Source: Variovorax beijingensis
GTDB taxonomy: Bacteria; Pseudomonadota; Gammaproteobacteria; Burkholderiales; Burkholderiaceae_C
Direction of reading: 5' to 3'
Assembly: GCF_003951285.1 (NCBI RefSeq)
Contig: NZ_RXFQ01000008.1
Coordinates: 248,001 to 312,000, forward strand
Length of the DNA stretch: 64,000 nt
The position numbers and the translations under genes are program-made. This document shows positions 40,866 to 51,245 of this stretch, piece after piece (position 1 is the stretch's first letter; the number at the start of each line of letters is the position of its first letter). The notes under the pieces were generated by a model, which made no database searches, was not told the DNA's origin, and saw only the letters and a program-made list of their open reading frames with translations.

Positions 40866-41777
40866 TCAGCTGGATTCACCAACCTTTGCGCCCAGTGACG
40901 CTTGCAGCGCATCGGCGAAACGCTGCACCAGCGCCGGTGCGTCGCGCCGCCAGAGCGCCAGCACGCCGGTCGTGCAATCGCCGCCTTCGAGCGGCAGAAG
41001 ACACACGCCTGCAGGGGCCAGCCGCGCCATGGATTCGGGCACGACGGCAATCCCGAAGCCACCCTGCACCAGCGCAAGTTGCGCCCACTTGCGCGAACGC
41101 ACCGAGGCAGCCAGAGGCTGAAAGCCCTGCGCCCGGCACAGCTCGGCCACTCGATGGCTTAGACCTCCGCGCTCGAGGTGCGGTGTGGCGACGAAGCGCT
41201 CATGGCGAAGTGCATCCAAAGGCACACTGGCTCGGCCAGCCATTGCGTGGCCGGCGGGCACCACAGCTACCAGCGGCTCCTCGTACAGCGGCACGTAGTG
41301 CACGTCGCCAAAACGCCGAAGGATGTGTGCGCGTGCAAGTCCCACGTCGGCGCGGCCCTCGTGGACGTCCAGCGCCTGATGTTCCGAGGAAGCCTGCGAC
41401 ACCTCGATCGACACGCCGGGATGTTGTTCGGAGTGTTGCTGCACCAGTGCAAGGATGGGAGCGTTCAAGGGAACGGAACTCGAATGCAGCAGTTGCAGCG
41501 TGCCTTCGGTGCCGCGCTGCGCGTGGCTCGCGCGAGCTGCCGCGTCCTCCAGCACTGCCAGGATGCGGCGCGCATCGGTGTACAGCGAACGTCCCGCCGC
41601 CGTCATCTCCATGTGACGCGTGTCGCGCTCCAACAGGGCGGCCTGCAGTTCTCGTTCCATCTCGCGCACCTGCCGGCTCAGGGCCGACTGGGCGATGAAC
41701 AAGCGCTCGGCCGCCAAGCTGAAGCTTCCGGCGTCGACGATCTCCACGAAGTAGCGCAACTGCCGGTGGGTAAGCAT
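40866..41777 (-). CDS. LysR-family transcriptional regulator
   Basis: A 303-residue protein. The N-terminal helix-turn-helix (MLTHRQLRYFVEIVDAGSFS, LAAERLFIAQSALSRQVREM) is followed by a linker helix and a substrate-binding domain of about 210 residues (GVSIEVSQASSEHQALDVHE, ALVQGGFGIAVVPESMARLA). Length and architecture are complete. It sits between a small cupin and the TSUP permease, all minus-strand, so it may regulate either. The inducer is unknown. Confidence 0.92.
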   Translation of the reverse strand: MLTHRQLRYFVEIVDAGSFSLAAERLFIAQSALSRQVREMERELQAALLERDTRHMEMTAAGRSLYTDARRILAVLEDAAARASHAQRGTEGTLQLLHSSSVPLNAPILALVQQHSEQHPGVSIEVSQASSEHQALDVHEGRADVGLARAHILRRFGDVHYVPLYEEPLVAVVPAGHAMAGRASVPLDALRHERFVATPHLERGGLSHRVAELCRAQGFQPLAASVRSRKWAQLALVQGGFGIAVVPESMARLAPAGVCLLPLEGGDCTTGVLALWRRDAPALVQRFADALQASLGAKVGESS

Positions 41778-41872
41778 GGGAAGATCTTCTCACGGAGGCC
41801 TCGGCGCATAGAAACTCCACCTCAGAGGTAGGCGTCAAGGGCGCGACCAGAAGCACCGACATTCTCGGACCG

Positions 41873-42307
41873 CTAAAACACCATCTCCGGCCGATCGACG
41901 GGAACACCGTCGAGTTTGATGGCGATTCTTTCGTTATCGCTGCGCACAACCAAGAAATCAACGGCCTCGCGGTCGCTGAGGTTCAGCTCCTGGTGTGGCA
42001 CGTAAGGGGCGAAGTAGACAAAGTCACCAACAGACACCTCGGCCGCAAATTCGAGTCGGTCGCCCCACCGAATTTCACTGCGGCCTTTGAGCACATAAAT
42101 GGCTACTTCATGGCGACCGTGGTGGTGCAGTCCCGTTTTCGCACTGGGCTGGATGGTCACTGTGCCAATCCAGGTTTTTTGCCCTCCGGTGCCAGAGAAA
42201 TCGAGCGCAGTTGCACGTCCAGTTCCCGATGGGTCACGCAAGACCCGGTCCAGTTTTCGTCCCCGCACAACCGTTACACCGTCGCGCCACTTTGCCGTTT
42301 CAGACAT
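41873..42307 (-). CDS. Small cupin protein
   Basis: A 144-residue single-domain cupin. The ATG at 42307 has GGAG seven bases before it. The first motif region is TGLHHHGRHEVAIYVLKGRS and the second is VGDFVYFAPYVPHQELNLSD. The HHH and terminal His supply probable metal ligands. Catalytic versus binding function cannot be told apart. It is divergent from the metal-uptake operon at 42427, with the palindromic operator in between, and might also respond to that element. Confidence 0.78.
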   Translation of the reverse strand: MSETAKWRDGVTVVRGRKLDRVLRDPSGTGRATALDFSGTGGQKTWIGTVTIQPSAKTGLHHHGRHEVAIYVLKGRSEIRWGDRLEFAAEVSVGDFVYFAPYVPHQELNLSDREAVDFLVVRSDNERIAIKLDGVPVDRPEMVF

Positions 42308-42389
42308 CACTCAACTCCATTTCAGGCCTCAATCCAGTTTAGGGTGAAACCATCTTTGATATCAAGGTCACGAGAGACTTAAGTGAGTT

Positions 42390-42420
42390 ATTGCGAATGC
42401 ATTCGCAATTGCAATATAGT
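42390..42420 (+). promoter_or_regulatory. Perfect 20-bp palindrome over a sigma-70-like promoter (candidate Zur/Fur-type operator)
   Basis: ATTGCGAATGCATTCGCAAT (42390-42409) is a perfect palindrome. It contains a -35-like TTGCGA (42391-42396), and TATAGT (42415-42420) follows with an 18-bp spacer. A second, overlapping palindrome GCAATTGC lies at 42405-42412. A repressor bound here would cover the promoter. Position before a Zn-type ABC operon suggests the Fur-family zinc regulator Zur; the regulator's identity is inference. Confidence 0.6.
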
Positions 42421-42426
42421 CAAGGC

Positions 42427-42579
42427 ATGGAACACCCGACCCGCCAACCTGAAGCAGCGCTCAATGCCATGTCGGAGAAGCCGCAGAGCCTGCTGATGGC
42501 CAGCGCTTGGGCGCGTGTGGCGGGCGCGCTGATGCTGGCTGCGGCGCTGTGGCTGGCTGTTGGCTGGGCGCTGAGATGA
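42427..42579 (+). CDS. Small membrane protein at the head of the metal-uptake operon
   Basis: A 50-residue frame ending in a hydrophobic helix (SAWARVAGALMLAAALWLAV, then GWALR). The TGA overlaps the ABC ATPase start (ATGA), implying translational coupling. The ATG 42427 is only six bases after the -10 hexamer, so the mRNA may be leaderless. ATG 42469 (MSEKPQ) is the alternative, giving 36 residues. No function was recognised. It could be a small subunit or simply serve coupling. Confidence 0.5.
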   Translation: MEHPTRQPEAALNAMSEKPQSLLMASAWARVAGALMLAAALWLAVGWALR

Positions 42580-43334
42580 ACGGGGCGCCGATGCCCCCTC
42601 CCGCCATCCGGTTGAACAACCTCACGGTAGCCTATCGCGGTCACCCGGCCGTGCATCACCTGTCAGGAGAGTTCGCGCCGGGCTCGCTCACCGCCATCGT
42701 CGGGCCGAACGGCGCGGGCAAGACCAGCCTGCTCGCCGCAATCATGGCGCGCGTCCGGCCAGCCGAGGGCGGGGTCTCTTTCGATGGCGCCTCGCGCGAC
42801 CGCATCGCATGGCTGCCGCAGCAGGCCGAGATCGACCGGAGCTTCCCGATCCGGGTGTTCGACCTGGTGGCGCTCGGGCACTGGGGACGGCTCGGCTGCT
42901 TCAGGGGCATTGCCGCGCGGCAGCGCGATGCCGTGGGAAATGCGCTCGATGCCGTCGGCCTTGGCGGCTTCCAGCGCCGCAGCATCGCCGAGTTGTCGGC
43001 AGGGCAGTTCCAGCGCGTGCTCTTTGCGCGCGTGCTGCTGCAGGACGCCCCGGTGATCCTGCTGGACGAGCCGTTCAACGCGATCGACGCGCGCACCACC
43101 GCCGACCTGCTGGCCGTGGTCGCGCGCTGGCATGCGGAGGCACGCACGGTGATTGCCGTGCTGCACGACCTCGAGCAGGTTCGACTGCATTTCGACCGCA
43201 CCTTGCTCATGGCACGACGCTGTGTGGCCTGGGGGCCGACGGCAGAAGTGCTGCATGCCGAGAACCTGTTCCGCGCGCGCCGGATGGCCGAGGCGTGGGA
43301 CGAGGATGCGCCCGTGTGCAGGGAGGCTGCATGA
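42576..43334 (+). CDS. znuC: Metal ABC transporter ATPase (ZnuC-like)
   Basis: A 252-residue ABC ATPase: Walker A GPNGAGKTS, Q-loop LPQQAEID, signature LSAGQFQRVLFARVLLQ, Walker B VILLDEPFNAID and H-loop VLHDLE. It powers import of divalent metal (Zn or Mn family) with the permease and binding protein that follow in ATGA-coupled order. The zinc assignment rests on the linked COG0523 GTPase and operator. The start ATG 42576 overlaps the previous stop. Confidence 0.88.
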   Translation: MNGAPMPPPAIRLNNLTVAYRGHPAVHHLSGEFAPGSLTAIVGPNGAGKTSLLAAIMARVRPAEGGVSFDGASRDRIAWLPQQAEIDRSFPIRVFDLVALGHWGRLGCFRGIAARQRDAVGNALDAVGLGGFQRRSIAELSAGQFQRVLFARVLLQDAPVILLDEPFNAIDARTTADLLAVVARWHAEARTVIAVLHDLEQVRLHFDRTLLMARRCVAWGPTAEVLHAENLFRARRMAEAWDEDAPVCREAA

Positions 43335-44206
43335 ACGTCGGGGCCTTGCTGGTCCAGCCCTTCGTGGAGTACGGCTTCATGCGCCGCGCGCTGGTGGCCA
43401 CGCTGGCGCTCGGCCTGGGCAGCGCGCCGATCGGCACCTTGCTGGTGTTGCGGCGCATGAGCCTGATGGGCGACGCGATGGGGCACGCGCTGCTGCCGGG
43501 CGCGGCGCTCGGCTTTCTGTTTGCCGGCTTCTCGCTGGCCGCAATGAGCGCGGGCGGTTTCTTCGCGGCGCTCGCGGTGGCGCTGGCGGCCGGTTTCGTC
43601 ACGCGCGTGACGTCGCAGCGCGAGGACGCGAGCTTTGCGGCCTTCTACCTGATCGCGCTCGCGCTGGGTGTGCTGCTGGTGTCGACCCACGGCAGCAGCG
43701 TCGACCTCATGCACATGCTTTTCGGCACCATCCTTGCGGTGGACGACGCGGCGCTGCTGCTGATGGCTGGCGTCGCGAGCCTGACCTTGGTCGTGCTTGC
43801 GGTCATCTACCGGCCGCTGCTCGTGGAATGCCTCGATCCGGGCTTCTTGCGCAATGTGGGCGGGCCCGGCTCGCTGGTGCACGGCGTCTTTCTCGTTCTT
43901 ACGGTCGCCAACCTGGTGGCGGGCTTCCAGGCGCTGGGCACGCTGATGGCGGTCGGCTTGATGATGCTGCCGGCCACCGCGGCGCGCTTCTGGGCGGCCG
44001 AAGTCTGGAGCCTTGCGCTGGCTGCCGCCGGCATGGCGGTGCTGTCCGGCTTTGCGGGGCTGCTGCTGTCCTTCCATGCGCAGTGGCCCTCGGGCCCCGC
44101 GATCGTGCTGGTGGCGGGTGCGGCCTATCTGCTGTCGCTCGTGTTCGGACCGCATGGCGGATTGCTTTCCCGGCTATTGCGCTCACGCTCTCATAGAAAT
44201 GCCTGA
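43331..44206 (+). CDS. znuB: Metal ABC transporter permease (ZnuB-like)
   Basis: A 291-residue protein with eight or more hydrophobic segments and the ABC-3 family pattern: LLVLRRMSLMGDAMGHALLP with an invariant Gly-rich coupling region, and FQALGTLMAVGLMMLPATAA. It forms the membrane pore for divalent metal. It starts in ATGA overlap with the ATPase gene and is followed almost directly by the binding protein. Confidence 0.9.
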   Translation: MNVGALLVQPFVEYGFMRRALVATLALGLGSAPIGTLLVLRRMSLMGDAMGHALLPGAALGFLFAGFSLAAMSAGGFFAALAVALAAGFVTRVTSQREDASFAAFYLIALALGVLLVSTHGSSVDLMHMLFGTILAVDDAALLLMAGVASLTLVVLAVIYRPLLVECLDPGFLRNVGGPGSLVHGVFLVLTVANLVAGFQALGTLMAVGLMMLPATAARFWAAEVWSLALAAAGMAVLSGFAGLLLSFHAQWPSGPAIVLVAGAAYLLSLVFGPHGGLLSRLLRSRSHRNA

Positions 44207-44207
44207 C

Positions 44208-45113
44208 ATGAACTTTCCATCGAATCCCATGCGCCGCCGCTTCTTCGCCACATCGCTCATCGCGCTGCCGCTGCCAGTGTTTGCGCAATCCAACACACCG
44301 CGGCCGCTGCGCGTCGTCGCGAGCTTCTCGATCCTCGCCGACATGGCGCGCGAGATCGGGGGCAGCGCGGTCGAAGTCGCGGCTCTGGTCGGCCCGGACT
44401 CCGACGCGCACGTCTTCCAGCCGAGCCCGGCCGATGCGCGGCGCCTCGCCAATGCCGAGCTGGTCGTCGTCAACGGGCTGGGGTTCGAAGGCTGGATGGA
44501 CCGCCTGGTGCGCTCATCCGGCTACCGCGGTCCCGTGCTCGTGGCCAGCGAGGGCGTGCCGGTGCGCCGCATGGGCCGCGAGCCCGATCCGCATGCATGG
44601 CAAGACCTTGCGAACGCGCAGCGCTATGCGGCGAACCTGCGTGACGCGATGGCGCGGGCACGGCCGGCATCTGCGGCCGAGATCGGCCAGCGCTGCGCGA
44701 GCTACATCGAGCGGCTCCAGGCGCTCGACCGCGAGGTTCGCGCACGTTTCGACGCGGTGCCGCGCCAGCGTCGCCGCGCGATCAGCTCGCACGATGCGTT
44801 CGGCTATTTCGGTGCGGCCTACGGCATCGAGTTTCTTGCGCCGCAGGGCATGAACACCGACAGCGAAGCCTCGGCCGCCTCGGTTGCGCGCCTGATAGAC
44901 CAGATCCGGCGCGAGGATGTGCGCGCGGTCTTCGTCGAGAATATCTCCGACCCGCGCCTGGTTCAGCGCATTGCGCGCGAGGGCGGGGGCATCGTCGGCG
45001 GCCGGCTTTATTCCGACGCGCTGTCGGCGCCGGGGACCGAGGCGGACACCTACCTGAAGCTGTTCGCGCACAACGCCACAACCATTGCCTCGGCGCTCTC
45101 GGCAAAGCGCTGA
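44208..45113 (+). CDS. znuA: Metal ABC transporter substrate-binding protein (ZnuA-like)
   Basis: A 301-residue protein with signal peptide [20 protein letters not shown] near its start; the twin Arg could permit Tat export. It has the cluster A-I solute-binding fold: [16 protein letters not shown], a His in [17 protein letters not shown], a His in DPHAWQDL, a His in [10 protein letters not shown], and an acidic ligand region near the end. There is no His-rich loop, unlike canonical ZnuA. An in-frame ATG nine bases earlier (44199) would overlap the permease stop. It delivers metal from the periplasm to the permease. Confidence 0.87.
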   Translation: MNFPSNPMRRRFFATSLIALPLPVFAQSNTPRPLRVVASFSILADMAREIGGSAVEVAALVGPDSDAHVFQPSPADARRLANAELVVVNGLGFEGWMDRLVRSSGYRGPVLVASEGVPVRRMGREPDPHAWQDLANAQRYAANLRDAMARARPASAAEIGQRCASYIERLQALDREVRARFDAVPRQRRRAISSHDAFGYFGAAYGIEFLAPQGMNTDSEASAASVARLIDQIRREDVRAVFVENISDPRLVQRIAREGGGIVGGRLYSDALSAPGTEADTYLKLFAHNATTIASALSAKR

Positions 45114-45153
45114 GCTTGCCGGGCGTCCGATCAAACATCACCCAGAGCCATCC

Positions 45154-46130
<977 letters not shown>

Positions 46131-46134
<4 letters not shown>

Positions 46135-48269
46135 AGCCATGCCCATCGATCCGCCGCCACACGGCGATGCGCGCCATGGCATGCATTGCCGGCCTGGCGA
46201 TGCATCCGGTCGCATCGCACGCCCAGGCGGCCTTGCCGGCCGTCGAAGTATCGGCCACCGAAACCGCGCCCGGCAGCAGCCTGGGCCTCGACGTGCCGAG
46301 CGCGACGGGCTCGCGCCTGGGCCTTGCGCCGCGTGAGACGCCGGCCAGTGTCAGCAGCCTCGGCAGCACCGACATCGCCGAACGCAACCTGGCCCGTGCA
46401 CAGGATGTCGCCATCCGTTTTCCCGGCGTCACCGAAGCGCCTGCGCCCGGCAACGGCGGCACCAGCCTGGTGGCGCGGGGCTTTGCGGGGCACAACTCGG
46501 TGGCCCAACTGGTCGACGGCACACGGCTGGTGGTTGCGTCCGGCACCGTGACCTATCCCTTCTCCACCTGGCCCTTCGAGTCGGTCGAGGTGCTCAGGGG
46601 GCCGGCCTCGGTGCTCTTTGGCGATGGCGCCATCGGGGCGGCCGTCAACTACATCACCAGGCAGCCGCGGTTCGACCGCACGGAGCGCGAAGCCTTCTTC
46701 AGCCTGGGCTCCTTTGGCACCCGGCAAGGCGGCATCGGCCTGCGCGGGCCGATCAATGACACCTTGGCCTATTCCGTCTACGTCGATGCGGGCAGCAGCG
46801 ATGGTTTTCGCCGCCTCGAGAACTACAGCCGGCAGAACTACGCGCTCGCCCTTGCGGCGCGTCCGAGCAGCGCGCTCAAGTTCACGTTGTCGTTCGATGG
46901 CGGCCGCAATGACGACGCCCGCTACTTCGGCACGCCGCTTCTCGATGGCGTGCTCGACAGCCGGCTGCGGCGCACCAATTTCAACGTGGACGATTCCGTC
47001 GTGAAGTACGACGATCGCATGTGGCGCGCCAAGGCCGAATACCAGTTTGGCGACGGCATTCGGCTGCGCAACGAGCTCTACCACCTGGCGTCCGCGCGCC
47101 ACTGGCGCAACGCGGAGGCCTACAGCTTCAACAGGGCCGGCACGCAGGTCGGCCGCAGCGACTACCTCGAGATCCTGCATGACCAGGAGCAGACGGGCAA
47201 CCGGTTCGATGCCACCTTCGACGGCCAGCTCGGCGGTCTGAAGAACCGCTTCGTCGCCGGCCTGGACTGGTACCGCACGACCCTGCTGCACACCAACAAT
47301 TCACCCTACGGCGGCGCGAGCACGGTCGACCCGTTCTTCTTTGCGCCGGGCCATTTCATCAGCCCGGTACCAACGCTTCCGGGACGCCGCTCGACCCTGG
47401 AGACGACGGCGCTCTTCGCCGAGGATGTACTGGAACTCGCCCCCGGCTGGAAGCTCGTGGCCGGCCTGCGCAGCGACCGCATGCGGCTCGGCAACCACGA
47501 TCTGCGCACCGGCGCCCATCTGTCCAAGACATACAGTCCCGTCACGGGCCGCATCGGCGCGGTCTGGACACCCAGCGACGCGGTTTCCTTCTACGGCCAG
47601 TACGGAACGGGTACCGACCCATTGAGCGGCGCGCTGTCGCTTCCGAACGGCGGCAACGCCTTCGACCTGACCAAGGGCCGGCAGCTCGAGGTGGGTGCCA
47701 AGGGCAGCCTGCCGGCCATCAAGGGCGAATGGACGCTGGCCCTGTACCGCATCGAGAAGCGCAACCTGCTGTCCCGCGATGACAGCGATCCCAGGGTCAC
47801 CCAGCAGGTCGGGCGCCAATCGTCGACCGGCGTCGAACTGGCCGTGGCGGCCGAGCCGCTGCCCGGCTGGACGGTCGACGCCAATGCGGCATTGCTGCGT
47901 GCGCGCTACGACGACTTCAACGAGGTGGTCGCCGGGCGCGCCGTCTCGCGCGCGGGCAACATCCCCGTCGGCGTACCCGAACGCACGGCCAACCTGTGGA
48001 TGGCCTATCGCTTCCAGCCCCGGTGGCAGCTGGGCATCGGGGCGCGCTACGTTGGCGCGCGGCAGTCCAACGCGGCCAACACGGCGCGCCTGCCGGCCTA
48101 TACGGTGTTCGATGTGTCGCTGGCGTACGAGTATTCGCGCAGCCTCGATTTCAGCCTGGCCGTCAAGAACCTGACGGACCGCGACTACGCGGTCTCGGGC
48201 GCCGGCAACGTGCGCTGGCTGCTGGGAGCGCCGCGCACGGTGCAACTGACGGCACGTGCGCGCTTCTGA
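46131..48269 (+). CDS. TonB-dependent outer-membrane receptor, probably for metal chelates
   Basis: A 712-residue protein starting in ATGA overlap with the GTPase gene. After a signal peptide (ending VASHAQA) there is a TonB-box-like segment (LPAVEVSAT), a plug domain ([20 protein letters not shown]), and a 22-strand barrel ending LTARARF. A TonB receptor inside a Zn-type operon probably imports zinc or a zinc/metallophore complex, as for ZnuD-type receptors. Sequence alone cannot exclude iron or copper chelates. It has no STN domain, so it does not signal to the FecR at 13126. Confidence 0.88.
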
Positions 48270-48301
48270 ATGATGGATGCCGTGCGGGTGGCAATTGCGC
48301 C

Positions 48302-49873
48302 ATGAAGAAGGCGCTCATCTTTCTGCACAAGTGGCTGGGCGTCGTGCTTGCGCTGTTCTTCCTCATGTGGTTTGCGAGCGGCGTCGTCCTGTACTTCGTG
48401 CCGTTCCCGAGCCTCACGCCCGTCGAACGCCTGCAGGCCTTGCCGGCATTGCAACTGCCGCCAGGGTGTTGCCTGACCGCCGAGGAGGCGGCTCGGCGCG
48501 CCGGCCTGCGCTTCAGCGAGGCGCGCATGGGCATGGCAGGTGCGGACCCGGTCTGGCGGCTGCTGGCGCATGAAGGGCAGGGCGCTGCTGCGCCCCATTG
48601 GCGAACGCTCGACGCGCACAGCGGTGCCCTGCGGCCGCCACTCTCAGATGCACAGGCCGCCGCGGTGGCCGAGGCCTTCAGCGGGCGCCGTGCGCAGCAC
48701 GCTGAACGCCTGGAGCGCGACCAATGGACCGTGCCGCAGGGCCTCGACCCCTATCGGCCGCTGGTGAAGGTCGCGCTGGTCGGCGAGGACGGGCTGGAGC
48801 TCTACGTTTCGCCGGATGCGGCGGAGGTCGTGCGCGACACGCGCCGTGCCGAGCGCTTCTGGAACTGGCTGGGTGCCGTGCCGCACTGGATCTATCCGAC
48901 CGTGCTGCGGCAATTCCCCGCCGCCTGGCACCACGCCGTCGTGTGGCTCTCCCTTCCCGCAACGCTGCTGGCGCTGAGCGGCGTGGTGCTTGGCATCTGG
49001 CAGCTCTTCCTGAACCGTTCGCGCTGGATTCCCTACCGCAAGTTCTGGCTGCGCTGGCATCACATCGCCGGGCTGGCGGCAGGCATCTTCACGCTCACAT
49101 GGATCTGTTCGGGCCTGTTGTCGATGAATCCGTTCGGCGTGTTTTCAGCGCGCGGGGCGACGGCGGACGAGCGCCTGCGCTGGGCCGGCCAACCAACCGA
49201 GGCGCGGCTTGATCCGGCAGAGGCGCTGAGGCAGGCCAACCGGCAAGGCGTCGCGGCGCGTGAACTGGAGCTGCTGCACGTTGCGGGGCAGCCGTGGTAT
49301 CGGCTGCAATCTGCCGAAGGCCAACTGCTGGTGCGTGCCGAGATGCGCGATCCGGGGCAGGCCATTGCCGCACTGCCTGCGGCCACCGTCCAGTCCTTGC
49401 TGGCCGCGCTGCGTCCGGAGGCCGGCGCTCCCACGATGCGCCGAATCGATTCCTACGACGATCTGTACTACGCACGCGAGGCTGCGGACCCGAACACCCG
49501 CCATACCCGTCCGCTGCCCGTGTGGCGCGCCGACTGGACCGATGGCGTGGCCGCCTTCGCAGATCCTGCGTCGGCACGCATTCTCCTGCGCAGCGATGCG
49601 TCCGGCCGATGGCAGCGCGTTCTCTACCATGGCCTGCACAGCCTGGACTTCGCGCCGCTTCTCGCGCGCCCCTGGCTGCGGCATGCGCTGGTCCTGGGCT
49701 TTTCGCTGCTGGGGATCGGGCTGTGCGCAACGTCTTGCGTGATCGCCTGGCGCGCCCTGGTTCCCTCGCGGCGACGGCAGGCGTCAGCAGCAGCAGCGGG
49801 TGCCCTCAGGCCGCAACGGCAATCGGAAAGCGCGCCTGCAGCCCATCCGGCCCGCGCTCGAAAGGCACTGTGA
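48302..49873 (+). CDS. PepSY-domain transmembrane protein
   Basis: A 523-residue protein with four main hydrophobic helices: LGVVLALFFLMWFASGVVLY near the start, WHHAVVWLSLPATLLALSGV, HHIAGLAAGIFTLTWICSGL, and LVLGFSLLGIGLCATSCVIA. PepSY-like periplasmic regions lie between them. Membrane-edge His pairs could ligate haem. Such PepSY_TM proteins accompany TonB receptors and are thought to act in reductive metal release. It starts 32 bp after the receptor. Its 3' end overlaps the convergent dioxygenase gene by 68 bp. Confidence 0.82.
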   Translation: MKKALIFLHKWLGVVLALFFLMWFASGVVLYFVPFPSLTPVERLQALPALQLPPGCCLTAEEAARRAGLRFSEARMGMAGADPVWRLLAHEGQGAAAPHWRTLDAHSGALRPPLSDAQAAAVAEAFSGRRAQHAERLERDQWTVPQGLDPYRPLVKVALVGEDGLELYVSPDAAEVVRDTRRAERFWNWLGAVPHWIYPTVLRQFPAAWHHAVVWLSLPATLLALSGVVLGIWQLFLNRSRWIPYRKFWLRWHHIAGLAAGIFTLTWICSGLLSMNPFGVFSARGATADERLRWAGQPTEARLDPAEALRQANRQGVAARELELLHVAGQPWYRLQSAEGQLLVRAEMRDPGQAIAALPAATVQSLLAALRPEAGAPTMRRIDSYDDLYYAREAADPNTRHTRPLPVWRADWTDGVAAFADPASARILLRSDASGRWQRVLYHGLHSLDFAPLLARPWLRHALVLGFSLLGIGLCATSCVIAWRALVPSRRRQASAAAAGALRPQRQSESAPAAHPARARKAL

Positions 49874-50438
49874 CGGCCTCCCTCGCGGCCTGCGGAAGAT
49901 TGCGCCAGAGGTAGTCGCGCGCATTGCCCGGGTCGCCAGCCACGTAGAGCTGCGTGGTCAGCAGCTCGCGCGTGCCGAGCTTCACCTTGACGTGGATGTG
50001 CGGCGTGCGGCCGCTGTAGGGCACCGGGCGGATGGTGCGGAAGCGGTAGCTGCCGTCCTCCCCGACCGTGACGCGGCCGAAGCCCTGGAAGGCGGCGTCG
50101 GCGCGGCCACCGTCGCCGGGGTGGTGGTAGTGGCCGTTCTGATCGCACTGCCAGATCTCGACCTGCGCGCCGCGCAGCGGCCTGCCGCCCAGGTCGGTCA
50201 CCGTGCCGTCGACCCAGGCCGGTTGGCCGCCGCGGTGGTCCAGGGTGCCGTTGCGCAGCAGATCGTTGTCGGAATCCTGCGGCAGGCGCACCGGGTAGAA
50301 GGGCCCTTCGGTCTGCGAAGGGGTGGCAAGCCGGCTTGCCGCCGGCTGCGCGCGGGCGCCCAGCCAGAGCGCGGGCATGGCAACGAGCGCTGCGGCGACG
50401 GTGCGCCGGGGAAAGCCGGGTGCTGACAGGGTGTTCAT
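49806..50438 (-). CDS. Exported intradiol ring-cleavage dioxygenase-like protein
   Basis: A 210-residue protein with an N-terminal export signal including twin Arg (GFPRRTVAAALVAMPALWLG). The catalytic region follows protocatechuate/catechol dioxygenases: TEGPFYPV, WVDGTVTDLGGRPLRGAQVE, IWQCDQNGHYHHPGD (Tyr ligand), RTIRPVPYSGRTPHIHVKVK (second Tyr and both His ligands). These bind Fe(III) and cleave catechols between the hydroxyls. An exported form may act on catecholates in the periplasm. It is convergent with and overlaps the PepSY gene. Confidence 0.87.
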   Translation of the reverse strand: MNTLSAPGFPRRTVAAALVAMPALWLGARAQPAASRLATPSQTEGPFYPVRLPQDSDNDLLRNGTLDHRGGQPAWVDGTVTDLGGRPLRGAQVEIWQCDQNGHYHHPGDGGRADAAFQGFGRVTVGEDGSYRFRTIRPVPYSGRTPHIHVKVKLGTRELLTTQLYVAGDPGNARDYLWRNLPQAAREAVTVPFERGPDGLQARFPIAVAA

Positions 50439-50531
50439 GGCAGGTCAGAGCCGTGCAGCATGCGCCGAGTTCCGCGTGCGGGTCAACGGTCTCCGCCGTG
50501 TTTGAATGCACCGGTGAATCCGACATCTCCC

Positions 50532-51146
50532 ATGCCCGAACAGCTGCTACTCCCAGGCATCGATCCCGCACCGCCGCCTCTGCGCCGGGCGCGCCGTACC
50601 GCGCCACCCAAGGAGCGCCTGCCGCGCTCGCTGTTCTTCGCGATCTTTCCGCGACCCGAAGATGCCGCGTCGATTGCCGCGCTGGCGGCGCGCCTCAAGG
50701 ACCGGCACGCGCTGAAAGGCAAGCTGAGCGAGGCGCATCGCCTGCATGTCACGCTGTATCACCTCGGACATTTCCCGGCGGTGCCACGCGAAAAGGTGCA
50801 AGCCGCGCTGGAGGCCGCCGCCGCCGTGGCGCCGCCGTCGTTCGAGGTGGTGTTCGACGAGGCCATGCGCTTCGAGCAAAGCAAGGCCTTCGTGCTGTGC
50901 GGCGGCGGCACGTCGGCGCTTGCGGCGTTCAGGCAGCGCCTTGGCGAGGCACTGGCGGATGCGGGCTTCAAGCCCGAGCGCGGCTTCACGCCCCACATGA
51001 CGCTGGCCTACACGCCGCGCAAGATCGAGCCGCATTCCATCGAGCCGGTCCGGTGGATGGCCGACTCGTTCTCGCTGATCGAAAGCCACGTCGGCGAAGG
51101 CATCCACGAGGTGCTGGGGCGGTGGCCTTCGGACCGGGCGGCCTGA
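50532..51146 (+). CDS. thpR: RNA 2',3'-cyclic phosphodiesterase (2'-5' RNA ligase family)
   Basis: A 204-residue protein of the 2H phosphoesterase family with both catalytic HxTx motifs, HVTLYHLG and HMTLAYT, about 80 residues apart. LPRSLFFAIFPRPEDA begins the domain. The first 28 residues form a Pro/Arg-rich extension. The enzyme opens 2',3'-cyclic phosphates to 2'-phosphates and can ligate tRNA halves in vitro. It starts at ATG 50532 and stands alone in its transcription unit. Confidence 0.87.
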   Translation: MPEQLLLPGIDPAPPPLRRARRTAPPKERLPRSLFFAIFPRPEDAASIAALAARLKDRHALKGKLSEAHRLHVTLYHLGHFPAVPREKVQAALEAAAAVAPPSFEVVFDEAMRFEQSKAFVLCGGGTSALAAFRQRLGEALADAGFKPERGFTPHMTLAYTPRKIEPHSIEPVRWMADSFSLIESHVGEGIHEVLGRWPSDRAA

Positions 51147-51245
51147 CGCGCGACGCCTCGTCTGTTGTGCATCGCGCCTGTGCCTTCTGTATCTGTTCTT
51201 CGAAGAGCGGATGGCGACAATGAGGCTTCATTGAACGGAAGCCAA

